DNA of 64,000 nucleotides from the NCBI GenBank assembly GCA_030386875.1, contig CM059563.1, positions 17,688,001 through 17,752,000 on the forward strand, given 5' to 3'. Source of the stretch: Morinoia aosen. Its lineage: Eukaryota; Arthropoda; Malacostraca; Amphipoda; Talitridae. The position numbers were made by a program, and so were the translations under genes. Positions 1 to 9,849 of this stretch are shown here, one piece after another. The notes beneath the pieces are model-generated. The model ran no database searches. It saw only the letters and a program-made list of their open reading frames with translations, and was not told where the DNA came from. How positions within the stretch are numbered: position 1 is the stretch's first letter; the number at the start of each line of letters is the position of its first letter.

Positions 1-280
1 CTTCATCAGAGTCCACTTTAAAATGTGTGAAATCAAATCAAAATAACGCGGAGACTAGAAATTAAAATGTGCCAATGTTTGTACACGTTCACTTAAGTAT
101 ACATTTGCAGCTCGCTTAGAGCGTTTGTTGTCAACACTGAGTGGTATTATTACTTTTGAATTTGCGCTGTATTTCTGAATTCAGAATTTTTATTTTGGCT
201 TCAAGATAATAATAAATGGTATTTCGATTTTAATTTTTTAACACTGCAAAAATTCGCAATGAAAATCTCGGGTTAGAATG

Positions 281-437
281 TAAGTCGTTAGAAGTTAAAA
301 CTAGAAGTTGAGCTCATAGTTATGAGCTAAAACTTGAAATTCAAATTCATGGCTAGAAGCTAAAACTTGAAAGTTGAACTCGTAGTTAGAAGTTAAAACT
401 AGGGAGTTGAACTCGTAGTTATAGAAGCTAAAACTTG
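281..437. repeat. degenerate tandem repeat, about 35 bp
   Basis: Four to five imperfect copies carry the core words GAAGCTAAAACTTGAA and GTTGAACTCGTAGTTA. Spacing varies from about 33 to 40 bp, so the array is old. The first 280 bases of the window hold nothing recognisable. Confidence 0.7.
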
Positions 438-942
438 TTACATTATGATGACAACACAACGAGAGGAATGTCACGGGCACAGTGGTGGCTGATGAAGATA
501 GAACATCCAAAACAGAGGGCAGTTACGTAAGCATATGACCGTTCCTTATTTAGCAACCGGCTAACAAATATATTAGTTATCCGTTTTTTTTGCCAATGAT
601 TTTTTGATGGTATACTGGATTTCCCCATGACATGATTTGCACTTAGGTTTAAATGATGATGCTTTACCACATATCATGGAATAATTTACATTTACGAAAA
701 CAGAGCAGTAGCTCAACAGAAATATTTTCAAAGTTTATAAAAAACTGGCAATAAGCAAATGAACTAAGCCAAAAATAGAGTATGTACGTTTTGAATTTTA
801 AATTACCAACTGTCCTGCATTATTGAAGAAGCATTCGTGGTCATCTTTCATTAAGATAAAATCATTATTTATTTATTCACATACATGCCTAAACATGGAA
901 AGCTACTTCAAAATGAGGCAAACAAAACCATAAACGTAATAA
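438..942. other. no recognisable feature
   Basis: AT-rich unique-looking sequence. Only short chance frames are present, and I see no repeat, splice pair or RNA gene. Confidence 0.5.
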
Positions 943-1182
943 ATGATTAAAATTAATTATTCCCTTTTTCGATTGCATAATACCTATAGTCGTTCAAGTT
1001 CAAGCATATTTCTTAAACACAAAAACTTGCCCTTAGACAAAGTCTATTCCTACAGCCTTGCGCAACAAACTTTACGCTTGCAATCATCGCTCTCACAAGA
1101 ACTTGAAGAACTCAATGACAGCAAGCGAAGTCGATTACGAAGCAATGTTAGTATCTATTCTACGGCATTTTTACGCACCTGA
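943..1182 (+). CDS. candidate small ORF or exon, unidentified
   Basis: An open frame of 79 codons starts at ATG and ends in TGA. Its second half has a mixed, charged composition (for example SQELEELNDSKRSRLRS near residues 50-65) that is less biased than typical AT-rich noise. I recognise no domain, signal peptide or family motif, and see no clear splice acceptor or promoter. It could equally be a chance frame. Confidence 0.2.
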   Translation: MIKINYSLFRLHNTYSRSSSSIFLKHKNLPLDKVYSYSLAQQTLRLQSSLSQELEELNDSKRSRLRSNVSIYSTAFLRT

Positions 1183-1658
1183 TTTTGCGCCTCAGAACCA
1201 ATTTGTGTGAGTGACGAGTTTTTTAAACTATACGAACCCTGCGAGACATCCGAGGTTAATCGAGATTTATCAGCACCTGTGGGCATGCTATTCCTACCGG
1301 AATGCTCAGACGGCCTTCGTAAATTGGGCTTAGGAAATTCTTAGAGTGACAGTGATGCTGCCACACCTGCCACTGTTAGTTGAGGTGCTGGGGTAATTTT
1401 GATAAAGAAGATGACACAAGACAAAACATTTTTTATCTCACGTCATTCTGTCTTCTTCGAAATTTGAAAAACTTTACAAACTTTGCGAGTATTCGTTTCT
1501 CGAGAAATGATTTATTTCGAGTTATTCCAACATATTCATAACGTGACTCAATCATTGGAGTAGGATATATGAAATATGTTTTTATCTTCTTAAATTGAAA
1601 TTCGCAGAAGATGATGTCGAATAACTCGAGCATTGACTGTAATGAGATCAATTGCACT
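1183..1658. other. no recognisable feature
   Basis: Unique-looking sequence of moderate GC with no repeat and no convincing reading frame. Confidence 0.5.
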
Positions 1659-1760
1659 TGTGTGTGTGTGTTGTGTGTGTGTGTGTGTTGTGTGAGTGTG
1701 TGTTGTGTGTGTGTGTGTTGTGTGTGTTGTGTGTGTGTGTGTGTTGTGTGTGTGTGTGTG
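1659..1760. repeat. GT microsatellite with TTG interruptions
   Basis: About 100 bp of (GT)n broken at intervals by an extra T, giving repeated TTGTGTGTGTG blocks. Frames that read through it on either strand are products of the simple repeat. Confidence 0.95.
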
Positions 1761-3967
1761 CAGACACATAGGTTGTTCATCCGGGAATTAATTTTTCAAT
1801 TTTTTAGATCTGAATGTAGCATTTCTGTGAATCGACACATGTGCTTCTATCGAGCAACGAACTTAAAGCCATCTAAAAACATAATGGAAGTAATGAACAA
1901 AATCATAATTTGAAAAAAAGACACTATGCAAACTCTGAAAATAATGATTTCTTACAAATATTTATTGGGCCTTATTTTATGAGTAGAAATATTGTTATAA
2001 TAGTACAGTAACACACAGAGATCTTTTGAATTGACAGGCTTTGTTGGACTGAAATCCAGAGAACTAATCTGGAAAACATATAATTAAATATTTTTTACAG
2101 CGATGTTGAACATGAAGTCAAGTTATTTATAATTATGTTGGTAGATTAATAGAATCGTCAAGAATCTAAAGCAGGGACTGAATATTTTTCAGTGTGGTTG
2201 AACAACTGGTTGCTTATAAACTAAGGATGGAAAATGTGTTTTTTCACTAGTCTTTTCCAGCCTGCATTCGATTTAGCACTGACAAAATATAATTCGTTCC
2301 TGAAAACATGCCCCAGAAGCGAATAATATTTACAGTGTGGTTGATTTTTATCGACGGAATACATTGATCACATGATCGCCAGCCTCGCTCTACACAGGCC
2401 AAAGTTCCAAACAATTTACATCGTCGTTGCGGTGTGGCTTGTAGCGTAAATGTTCTAAGTCGTCTTACGCACGCTACGTGCTAAGGCAAGATTAGGATTT
2501 TCCAAATAAAGTTAAAACATAAAGAGCAAACATCATCTAAATATCCAGCAACGATACCTCAGGCCCCATTTTTACCTCAGAGAGACCCGTGATAAAGCAG
2601 CGTCATACTTATTCAAATGCAATATTTAGCTTTGCTTGGAATAAATTAGTTAATTAATCACTCTTGATATTTTTAGTAACACAACGTAAACTGCATAAGT
2701 CCAGCATTGCTTGCTCGGTGTCATTAATAATAATTCTTTGGATAGTTTTATTGTGAATTATTTTTTAAAATGCGATCGCTTCATTTGGAACAGAAATCTT
2801 GTAAAAGCTCAAGAAAAACCTACAAAATTTAGAACAAAATATAATATAAATGCTTACTGCACATGAAGCCCGAAGTGAACTAATTTTAACTAGGCAGATT
2901 GTAAGGAAATTAACATTTAAATTTCCAGGGTCCCAGTCTCGTGCAACCCAATGTATACACCTTCTTGTATGAGATTTTTTAATTGAGTTGTACTGTGGGT
3001 TTTCTTTTGATCGTTTTAATTACTCACTGTTTACCTAGAAAAATTTGCGCTGCACTGCTTCTTTTTAGAACTAAAAACATCTCTCTAGAACTAACTTCTC
3101 TCCAGAACTATAGGTTTGTCTCAAAATCATTTACTGACCATTTTGTTTTATTCTAATCCTTAATTCTAATTGTAAAATTTAAGGTGATGCTTGTAACTGG
3201 TACTCATGCTCACAAATTCTATTCTGTGAGACACTACTCCCAACCGTAAATTTTATTCTGACTGTTAATAAAAGCAAACATTGTTTTTCTTATGCGTTAG
3301 TAAACAGAGATTTATACGCAAATACTTGATACATACACTGATACACCGATTAACTTATTGAGCAACGTATTGCTTGAAGTAATTATTCTTAAATACAGGT
3401 AATATTCCAACATCAATCGTCGTCGCATTTAGGAATAAAGCAGGCTTTGTCCATAGCTGGACTGTACCTTGAGAATTTTGCACCACGGAGAAGGTTTACT
3501 TATAGTCAGTAAATTAAATCAATATAAACTTCAACAAGACTGAGTAAATATCATTACTCTACACGAAACACCCACCGCTCCTTAGCATTTTAATTAGCAG
3601 TAAAAAGCTCACTAAATTTGAAATAAGAGCCATAGGAAGGTACGACTAGATCGTGCATTTCGAAGAGCAAAAATGTGAGCTTTATTGAATATTATCATTC
3701 TTATATTAGGGTTTCTCCTCAATGCCCTTTTAATCATTAACGATCTTCTTTTAGTTCTGATACAAATTTATAAAAATTTTTGTGGGTTAAATTCTTAAGG
3801 TTGTCACCCTTGAATTATGAGCACACCTCAAGGGCATCGTTGCTGCCAAAGAATTCATGTTTAGATAGATACACGTTTTTGTTTCTTTCATTCTGCTCAT
3901 GCGAAAGGACATAGTTAGACGTATGTACGCACAGTACGTGTTGGAAAATAATCACCTAAATCTTCCA
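1761..3967. other. no recognisable gene or repeat
   Basis: About 2.2 kb of AT-rich sequence with stops in all frames at short intervals. One acceptor-like site, TATTTTTTACAG, ends at 2100, but only a 15-codon frame follows it. Nothing else stands out. Confidence 0.5.
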
Positions 3968-4285
3968 TATTATAAAAGGAGCCGCGTTCGTCCGTCCGTC
4001 CGTCTGTGTGTCGTACCCACCAGCCTGCAGTGTGAGATGAGCGTATCTGTGATCAAGCTTCATCAACTCTACAATTTTAGGTGCCTTAACCGAGCAGATT
4101 GGGAGTCGGAATGAATATCACGTGTATGGGTAAGTTAGATTAGGTTGAATAGAATATCAGCGGTTGAGACTTGGGAAAGCATTGGACAGCCATAGAATAG
4201 CATGAGAAATCATGGGAAAGCCATGTTGAAGCTCAGTTGGTCCTATATCTAATCCTGCCATTTTTTTTGACGGGCCGTGTGGACT
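3968..4285 (-). mobile_element. dispersed non-autonomous element, family D1, copy A
   Basis: Read on the minus strand it begins with a head containing ACACGGCCCGTCAAAAAA followed by GGCAGGATTAGA. It ends with CACAGATACGCTCATC, CTGCAGGCTGG and a (CGGA)n stretch before GCGGCTC. The same head and tail occur at 20905-21058, and the head occurs at 37198 and 62528. GAGCCGCGT at the tail and GAGGCCGCGT at the head of copy B suggest short inverted ends. No coding capacity is seen and the transposon class is unresolved. Confidence 0.6.
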
Positions 4286-4788
4286 CGTATCAAAATAAAA
4301 ATTCCCACACCAGTCAATCTCTTTTTCTTTTGTTCACGTGAGTGAGCACCTTGAAATGCTGGTTCACGATTTCCAACACAGGCACGAAACTGTGATTACT
4401 GGAAAAGCCAAGGATAAACCATCATCCTATTCAGTGAAATGATGAATAACCCAAATAATTTCCTGCTTGATACTGAGCCGAAAATCCTAACAAGTGTGTC
4501 TGAAAACATTGAGATTTAAACCCACGTCGTTTTAGAGGGAAAAGTTACTGAATTGGACAAAAATAAACATAGAAGTTGGTGCTATGTTTCAGTAAGGCTT
4601 GTTGGAAGAGCTGACCCTGGTTTAGAAAATACAGCAGAGGAAATAATTATATTCTCAACGCAAATAATATTTACGCAGGGAAGGTGCAGAAGAACGCGGA
4701 GTTTGTGTTTATAAAAATGAACTCAGTAAAAAAAATGGGCAAAAGCTGGTCGTTGGCATCACTCATAAAACACAGAAAAAAGTGATGC
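4286..4788. other. no recognisable feature
   Basis: AT-rich sequence without repeats or convincing frames. Confidence 0.5.
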
Positions 4789-5154
4789 TCAGAGTAATGG
4801 AGACCGTGAAGATAACATCAGTTTGCCAGAGAGTAGACCATAAAAAGGAGAAAGCAAGGTAAAGAGAGAGGAGCTGGGGGAGCGCGGAGGTGTCAAAGAC
4901 CCCCTACGGCTCGTACATCGACACATCCTGCCGTTAACGACCAGTTCCCCACCAGAGACACCGGTGCACAAATCGTCACCCGGCGCACCCACACGCGAGA
5001 CAAACCACGCACAGAAATGAACCTTCAAGGGTTCCGCGTCACCTGAGTGGTGGTTTCGGATGGCGGTAACAGGATTTGACTTCCAGGAGGTCAGTGACAC
5101 GATTGGAGGTGCAATGTCAGTGACATGGACATCCAAAGCGTCTGTGACTTGCAT
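4789..5154 (-). CDS. candidate ORF in a GC-rich islet, unidentified
   Basis: An open frame of 121 codons lies on the minus strand across the first clearly GC-rich islet of the window (about 4860-5050). The middle third has a G-rich first codon position (around VGAPGDDLCTGVSGGELVV), which mildly favours this strand. The plus strand is also open for about 60 codons over the same bases, so the strand is uncertain. No family was recognised. The 5-prime end runs into the degenerate array at 5075, so the true start is doubtful. Confidence 0.28.
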   Translation of the reverse strand: MQVTDALDVHVTDIAPPIVSLTSWKSNPVTAIRNHHSGDAEPLKVHFCAWFVSRVGAPGDDLCTGVSGGELVVNGRMCRCTSRRGSLTPPRSPSSSLFTLLSPFYGLLSGKLMLSSRSPLL

Positions 5155-5385
5155 GAAAGATCGGAATATCAGGGACTCGAGTAGATTTTCAGGTCATCAG
5201 TCACATGACTGGACTTCTAGTGCGTCACTTACATGCATCAACGTCCAAAATATCAGTGACACGAATTGGCTTCTAGAACGCCAGTGATACGATTCGGCTT
5301 CAAGCACGTCAGTGACCCGATTGGGTTTCCAGGGCGTCGATGAGACGGATGGACTTCTGAAACGTCACGGACTGTATTTCCAGAA
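5075..5385. repeat. degenerate tandem repeat, about 30 bp
   Basis: Around ten strongly diverged copies are built on GTCAGTGACACGATTGG and a CTTCTAGA-like word. The array is old and the period varies between about 26 and 36 bp. Confidence 0.65.
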
Positions 5386-6180
5386 CGCCAATAACGTGAA
5401 ATAACCTTCGTAGCATCAGAGTTTGGGATAGATTCCAGAAGAGCCAGTGCAGCTGTGGTAGTAATGAGTGCAACTGTCACTGACGCTGTTGTTACGAGAC
5501 TCGTTGGGTTATTACAGCCATGGTAATTCTCCGTACAGCCGAGGACTCTCAAAAATAGGCTAATGAACAGGCTGGTGCATGAAGAACTGTTAAGAAACAA
5601 CAGAGAAGAACAAGAACACTCTATTTCAAGTATAGTTGATGCATAAAATTAATGTAATTCTTTCTTCTGCATTTTTATTCTGCTCTGTGACCTACGGGTG
5701 GCCACTGAGGAGATTTCTATATCGCAGGGGAGCCACCGGTGGTAAAAAAAATTGAATTTGTGCATGTGGGTTGAAAACAGAAGAAGGCACATTCCAGATC
5801 ATCGTCATTTTAAAGATGGAAATTGAAAGTGAATTTAAATTGATTAGAAAATTGAGCTTCAGTTTAATTCATTGCAGTTAACATTTTGATAAACAAACGA
5901 ATAATTTCGTGTTTCTGCTTAACAACATCGATATTGAAATTGGAGGGATACATGATCGACATACTTATGTTAAATAAGGCGCACAACAAAACACAATAAC
6001 GTGGAGCAGGTATTAAGGCTTCGAGGTTCGTTTTTAGGTCTACTACTTGTTTCCATCCAACTTTTACAGCGTTTCCGTTTATATTATTCCTTGAAATATC
6101 GTTAGGTTTGCAGATTAAATGGATATTAATGCAAAGTATGCGATAATCCCCGAAGAGCGTCAACAGTTAGTGGCACATCT
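5386..6180. other. no recognisable feature
   Basis: Unique-looking AT-rich sequence. Nothing supports a gene. Confidence 0.5.
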
Positions 6181-6472
6181 GCTCCTTGTCAAGGCGTTTA
6201 TATACTGCCTCGTCAAGGCTTACATGTGCTGTTGGTCAAGGCCTACATGTGTTGTTTGTCAAGGTGCCCATGTGCTGCCTTGTCAAGGCGTAAATGCGTC
6301 GCTTGTCAAAGTGTATTTGTGCTACCATGTCAAGGTGTTCATGTGCTAAGTTGTCAAAGGTTCATGTGCCGCTCATCAAGGCGAACATGTGTCACTTTGT
6401 AAAGGCTAACAAGTGCCCCAATGTCAAGGCTTACATGTGCTCCCTTGTCAAGGCTAACATGTGCACCTTCAC
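6181..6472. repeat. 24-bp minisatellite, about 12 copies
   Basis: Diverged copies contain TGTCAAGGCTTACATGTGCT. The unit length of about 24 is a multiple of three, so plus-strand frames stay open through it with a Cys-rich repeated peptide. I regard that as a by-product and not a gene. Confidence 0.85.
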
Positions 6473-6654
6473 TTGCACATATGCACTGGGAACGACAAAT
6501 TAATTACGTTGCCAGACAGTCCATAACTTCCCCGCCGCACTTAAATATTCCCGCATATTCCATCATGCCGTCGACCTCTGAGTTATCCGACATCATCTCA
6601 TGCCTGCCTCGGTTTAAACAGATAGAAATTAGTCCTGGCTATTCCCAGCTACTT

Positions 6655-7208
6655 ATCAAATTGATACTTAGTTAACTGCGCGGTTCATCAAATTGATATT
6701 TAGTTAACTGCGCGGTTCATCAAATTGATATTTAGTTAACTGCGCGGTTCATCAAATTGATATTTAGTTAACTGCGCGGTTCATCAAATTGATATTTAGT
6801 TAACTGCGCGGTTCATCAAATTGATATTTAGTTAACTGCGCGGTTCATCAAATTGATATTTAGTTAACTGCGCGGTTCATCAAATTGATATTTAGTTAAC
6901 TGCGCGGTTCATCAAATTGACATTTAGTTAACTGCGCGGTTCATCAAATTGATATTTAGTTAACTGCGCGGTTCATCAAATTGATATTTAGTTAACTGCG
7001 CGGTTCATCAAATTGATATTCAGTTAACTGCGCGGTTCATCAAATTGATATTTAGTTAACTGCGCTGTTCATCAAATTGATATTTAGTTAACTGCGCGGT
7101 TCATCAAATTGATATTCAGTTAACTGCGCGGTTCATCAAATTGATATTCAGTTAACTGCGCGGTTCATCAAATTGATATTCAGTTAACTGCGCGGTTCAT
7201 CAAATTGA
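6655..7208. repeat. 32-bp minisatellite, about 17 copies, highly homogeneous
   Basis: The exact 32-bp period is checked at successive TTGATA words (6661, 6693 and onward). Each unit carries GTTAACTGCGCGGTTC and TCAAATTGATATTTAG. Variants are few and shared: TTTAG to TTCAG is clustered in the distal copies. This indicates recent expansion and local spread of one variant. Confidence 0.98.
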
Positions 7209-7712
7209 AATAACCTGCGAGTAGTTGAGTTAACGGAACTAACTTTTCTACGTTGAGGTTTGTGTTAAACTAAAGATTCATAGCATGTTAATTAAATATA
7301 AGATATCGGTGGTGTTAACGCGTTGACTACGTATCGGTACATATGTGAATCGCTAGGTCAGTAGCTTATTTAAGCACCGGTTTAAATGCATAGAATTTCA
7401 ATTATTTCACTAACTTTATTGAAAGTTTATTTTAGTGCACGGGGTAAAATGTCGTCATGCGATTAAATTTCCCTCTCTTCTCAGAAAAGATAAAAATTTG
7501 CTTTAGCAGTAAAGTTGAGTATTCAATACTGCTGCTTACAACCCAACCCACCGTAGCAACCCCACAAACGTGGTAGACGTGTTATGGTGAACTGTTGTAT
7601 TTTGACTTATATTTGCAGCTTTAAATACGTTAAAGGTGTAATCTAACTGCCGCTCACCATCAATGTGCTATAGAACTGCTGATTAATTCTGAAGATAAGT
7701 GTATTAGAGTTC
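7209..7712. other. spacer between two 32-bp arrays, nothing seen
   Basis: About 500 bp of non-repetitive sequence separates the two arrays. It has no convincing frame, RNA gene or transposon end. Confidence 0.5.
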
Positions 7713-8371
7713 TGGTCTAACAGAAGCTAAGTGTTGTAAGACAGGAGTCTAACAGAAGCAAAGTGTGGTAAGACAGTAGTAGAACAGAAGCTAAGTGTGG
7801 TAAGACAGTAGTAGAACAGAAGCTAAGTGCGGTAAGACAGTAGTAGAACAGAAGCTAAGTGTGGTAAGACAGTAGTCTAACAGAAGCTAAAAATTGGTAA
7901 GATAGTAGTAGAACAGAAGCTAAGTGTGGTAAGAAAGTAGTAGAACAGAAGCTAAGTGTGGTAAGACAGTAGTAGAACAGAAGCTAAGTGTGGTAAGACA
8001 GTAGTCTAACAGAAGCTAAGTGTGGTAAGACAGGAGTCTAACAGCAGCTAAGTGTGGTAAGACAGGAGTCTAACAGCAGCTAAGTGTGGTAAGACAGGAG
8101 TCAACAGCAGCTAAGTGTGGTAAGACAGGAGTCTAACAGAAGCTAAAAATTGGTAAGATAGTAGTAGAACAGAAGCTAAGTGTGGTAAAAAAGTAGTAGA
8201 ACAGAAGCTAAGTGTGGTAAGACAGTAGTCTAACAGAAGCTAAGTGTGGTAAGACAGTAGTCTAACAGCAGCTAAGTGTGGTAAGACAGGAGTCAACAGC
8301 AGCTAAGTGTGGTAAGACAGGAGTCTAACAGCAGCTAAGTACAATAAAACAGCAGTCTAACAGACGCTAAC
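7713..8371. repeat. second 32-bp minisatellite, about 20 copies
   Basis: The units carry ACAGAAGCTAAGTGTGGTAA, with variants GTAGTAGA and GGAGTCTA between them. The period is 32 bp, for example TAAGACAG at 7801 and 7833. Occasional copies are one base shorter. The sequence is unrelated to the neighbouring 32-bp array. Variants lie in blocks (AAAATTGG copies recur twice), which suggests segmental duplication inside the array. Confidence 0.97.
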
Positions 8372-8484
8372 GACAGTGGGATTATTACTGCAACGTTTAA
8401 AAAAATAATTCAAATTCTAGCATGCATTTTCCCCAAAAGCGTAAAATGCAAGCAATGAATTAAAACGTTTAAGTCTTTCTGCAG

Positions 8485-8571
8485 TTACATGACTGCGCTA
8501 CCTCAGGTGTGCGGCAGACGTTCCGTGTCCAATATATTCGGCTCATTAAAGTTATGTTAAAGGCAGCGTGA
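8485..8571 (+). CDS. candidate terminal exon, unidentified
   Basis: It follows an acceptor-like site ending CTTTCTGCAG at 8484. From there 28 codons stay open to TGA. The peptide is mixed in composition (LHDCATSGVRQTFRV at its start), with GC above the surroundings. A GTGTGC donor-like site at 8506 could instead make a 21-22 nt microexon. No family is recognised and no upstream exon is identified. Confidence 0.2.
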   Translation, partial: LHDCATSGVRQTFRVQYIRLIKVMLKAA

Positions 8572-9245
8572 TGTACGCGAGTTTCATACGGATGAATGTC
8601 AAGTTCCCGATAACGAAAAATGCATGAATAAATTCTCAGGCTTGGGTTTCGTAATACAAGCTCCGTCAACGTTCAAGCAAGTGCAACCAAACGATAAAAC
8701 TTTTGTTTTGTATCCGCGTTTTGTCCGTGCAGATGTTAGGTTGGATGAAAATGAGCCCAAATACGCATGTCGTCATGAGATAATGTGAGAATAATTGTAC
8801 TTAGGGCCATAGGTCGGTGTTTTTGTCTTCAAACGATGAATCAGTTTTCGTCTGTGAAAACTAGTGGAAGATTCTTCCGTACACTCATTTATGTGCGCAC
8901 ATTTGAAGTCTTACGTAAAAGATTCATCCAAAATCCAAGATTTCCTTGTTATGCAAAAACTTGTATAGCTCTCTCATACCGTGAGAAAATAATTGTCCCA
9001 AAACTCACTCACTTTTGTGAGTCAACTCTCCATAAAACCAACACACAGAGTGTCATCAAGATACATCATCAGTAAATATATTGCGACACACTTTTGTGTG
9101 TCAAGGGCCAATACGACACACATACTCGTGCCAGCCATGACACACTTAGTATAAATCAGCCCTTTTGTGGAGGCGTAATTTCAACATCCAGAAGTGCAAG
9201 ACACACGCCTGTGAGGCTGCGTAAAGATACACGAGACACTCCAAA
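8572..9245. other. no recognisable gene
   Basis: It includes a 96-codon AT-type frame (8785-9075) of noise-like composition, and several CACACTTTTGTG-type words near 9090 that do not form a clean array. Confidence 0.45.
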
Positions 9246-9353
9246 CCCGGTCAAACTTTTCCGTCGGAGCATGCACGTTTTTCGCCGCCTAAGCAATTTA
9301 AAGACTGGGGCGGTGAAAATCATGCATGCAGGCGGCGAAAAAGTTAGACTGGG
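9246..9353. mobile_element. palindromic MITE, family D2, copy 1
   Basis: This is a 108-bp near-complete inverted repeat beginning CCCGGTCAAACTTTT and ending AAAGTTAGACTGGG. Inner arms carry GCATGCACGTTTTTCGCCGCC-type sequence. Copies occur at 38505-38614, 43628-43735 and 47668-47779. It has no coding capacity. Flanks here are AA/AA. The cleaner copy at 47.7 kb shows TA/TA, which points to a Tc1/mariner-type target. Confidence 0.8.
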
Positions 9354-9610
9354 AAGTGAACACTTGAGGTTAGATGAGGAAAACCTTCAACACGTTCAGA
9401 TAACCATAATTTATGGTTTATATCTTCACGGGATGTGATGATATTCTACATTTTTATTTAAAAACAAGCATCATTAAAGAACACTATCGGAAAAAATGTA
9501 TGTGTATACTGTATATCCCGCAGAAGTTCTTTTTTCCACAAAGCAAAGATCATTGAAGAATGCAACCGAATATGAATGTAAGTATATCAATGACAAGAAA
9601 TTAAAAAAAA

Positions 9611-9712
9611 ACAGGAACCTTCGAGGACCACAATCGATTATAAATAAACAAACATGGCAGGAATTCTTTAGAAAATTCAGGAGCTTTCGAGGACCACAAT
9701 CGAATATAAAAT
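9611..9712. repeat. direct duplication, period about 67 bp
   Basis: Two copies of TCGAGGACCACAATCGA with similar flanks lie about 67 bp apart. Each is followed by ATATAAA or TTATAAA. Confidence 0.75.
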
Positions 9713-9761
9713 AAATATATATGAAGAGCCCGCATAAATATACGTTGGGTTGAGTGCGGCT

Positions 9762-9848
9762 TCAGTACGGGAGTCGATAAGCCCTTCCTGCGCCGGTCAT
9801 TAGCGCCTCTACGGTACTGGGCTGCGGTTGTCTCGGTCCCGCGTTGTC
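9762..9848 (-). CDS. candidate exon tail, unidentified
   Basis: On the minus strand a GC-rich frame of about 28 codons ends in TGA at 9762. It contains PRQPQPSTVEALMTGAGRAY, with varied third-position bases. The frame extends upstream into AT-rich sequence as part of a 104-codon frame to 10076, where it loses protein-like character. Any exon boundary is therefore somewhere near 9850. No family recognised. Confidence 0.22.
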   Translation of the reverse strand, partial: DNAGPRQPQPSTVEALMTGAGRAYRLPY

Positions 9849-9849
9849 A

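Noticed and set aside
3979-4014. telomere- or centromere-like (CGTC)n tract
   Set aside because: It is only a few tetranucleotide units and belongs to the tail of dispersed family D1, as its copy at 20.9 kb shows.
6655-7208. CRISPR-like array of regular 32-bp repeats
   Set aside because: The repeats are directly contiguous with no variable spacers, and the context is eukaryotic.
9094-9438. 114-codon frame ending near the D2 MITE
   Set aside because: Its most distinctive part is the MITE sequence, which gives similar peptides at 47.7 kb. The rest has no support.
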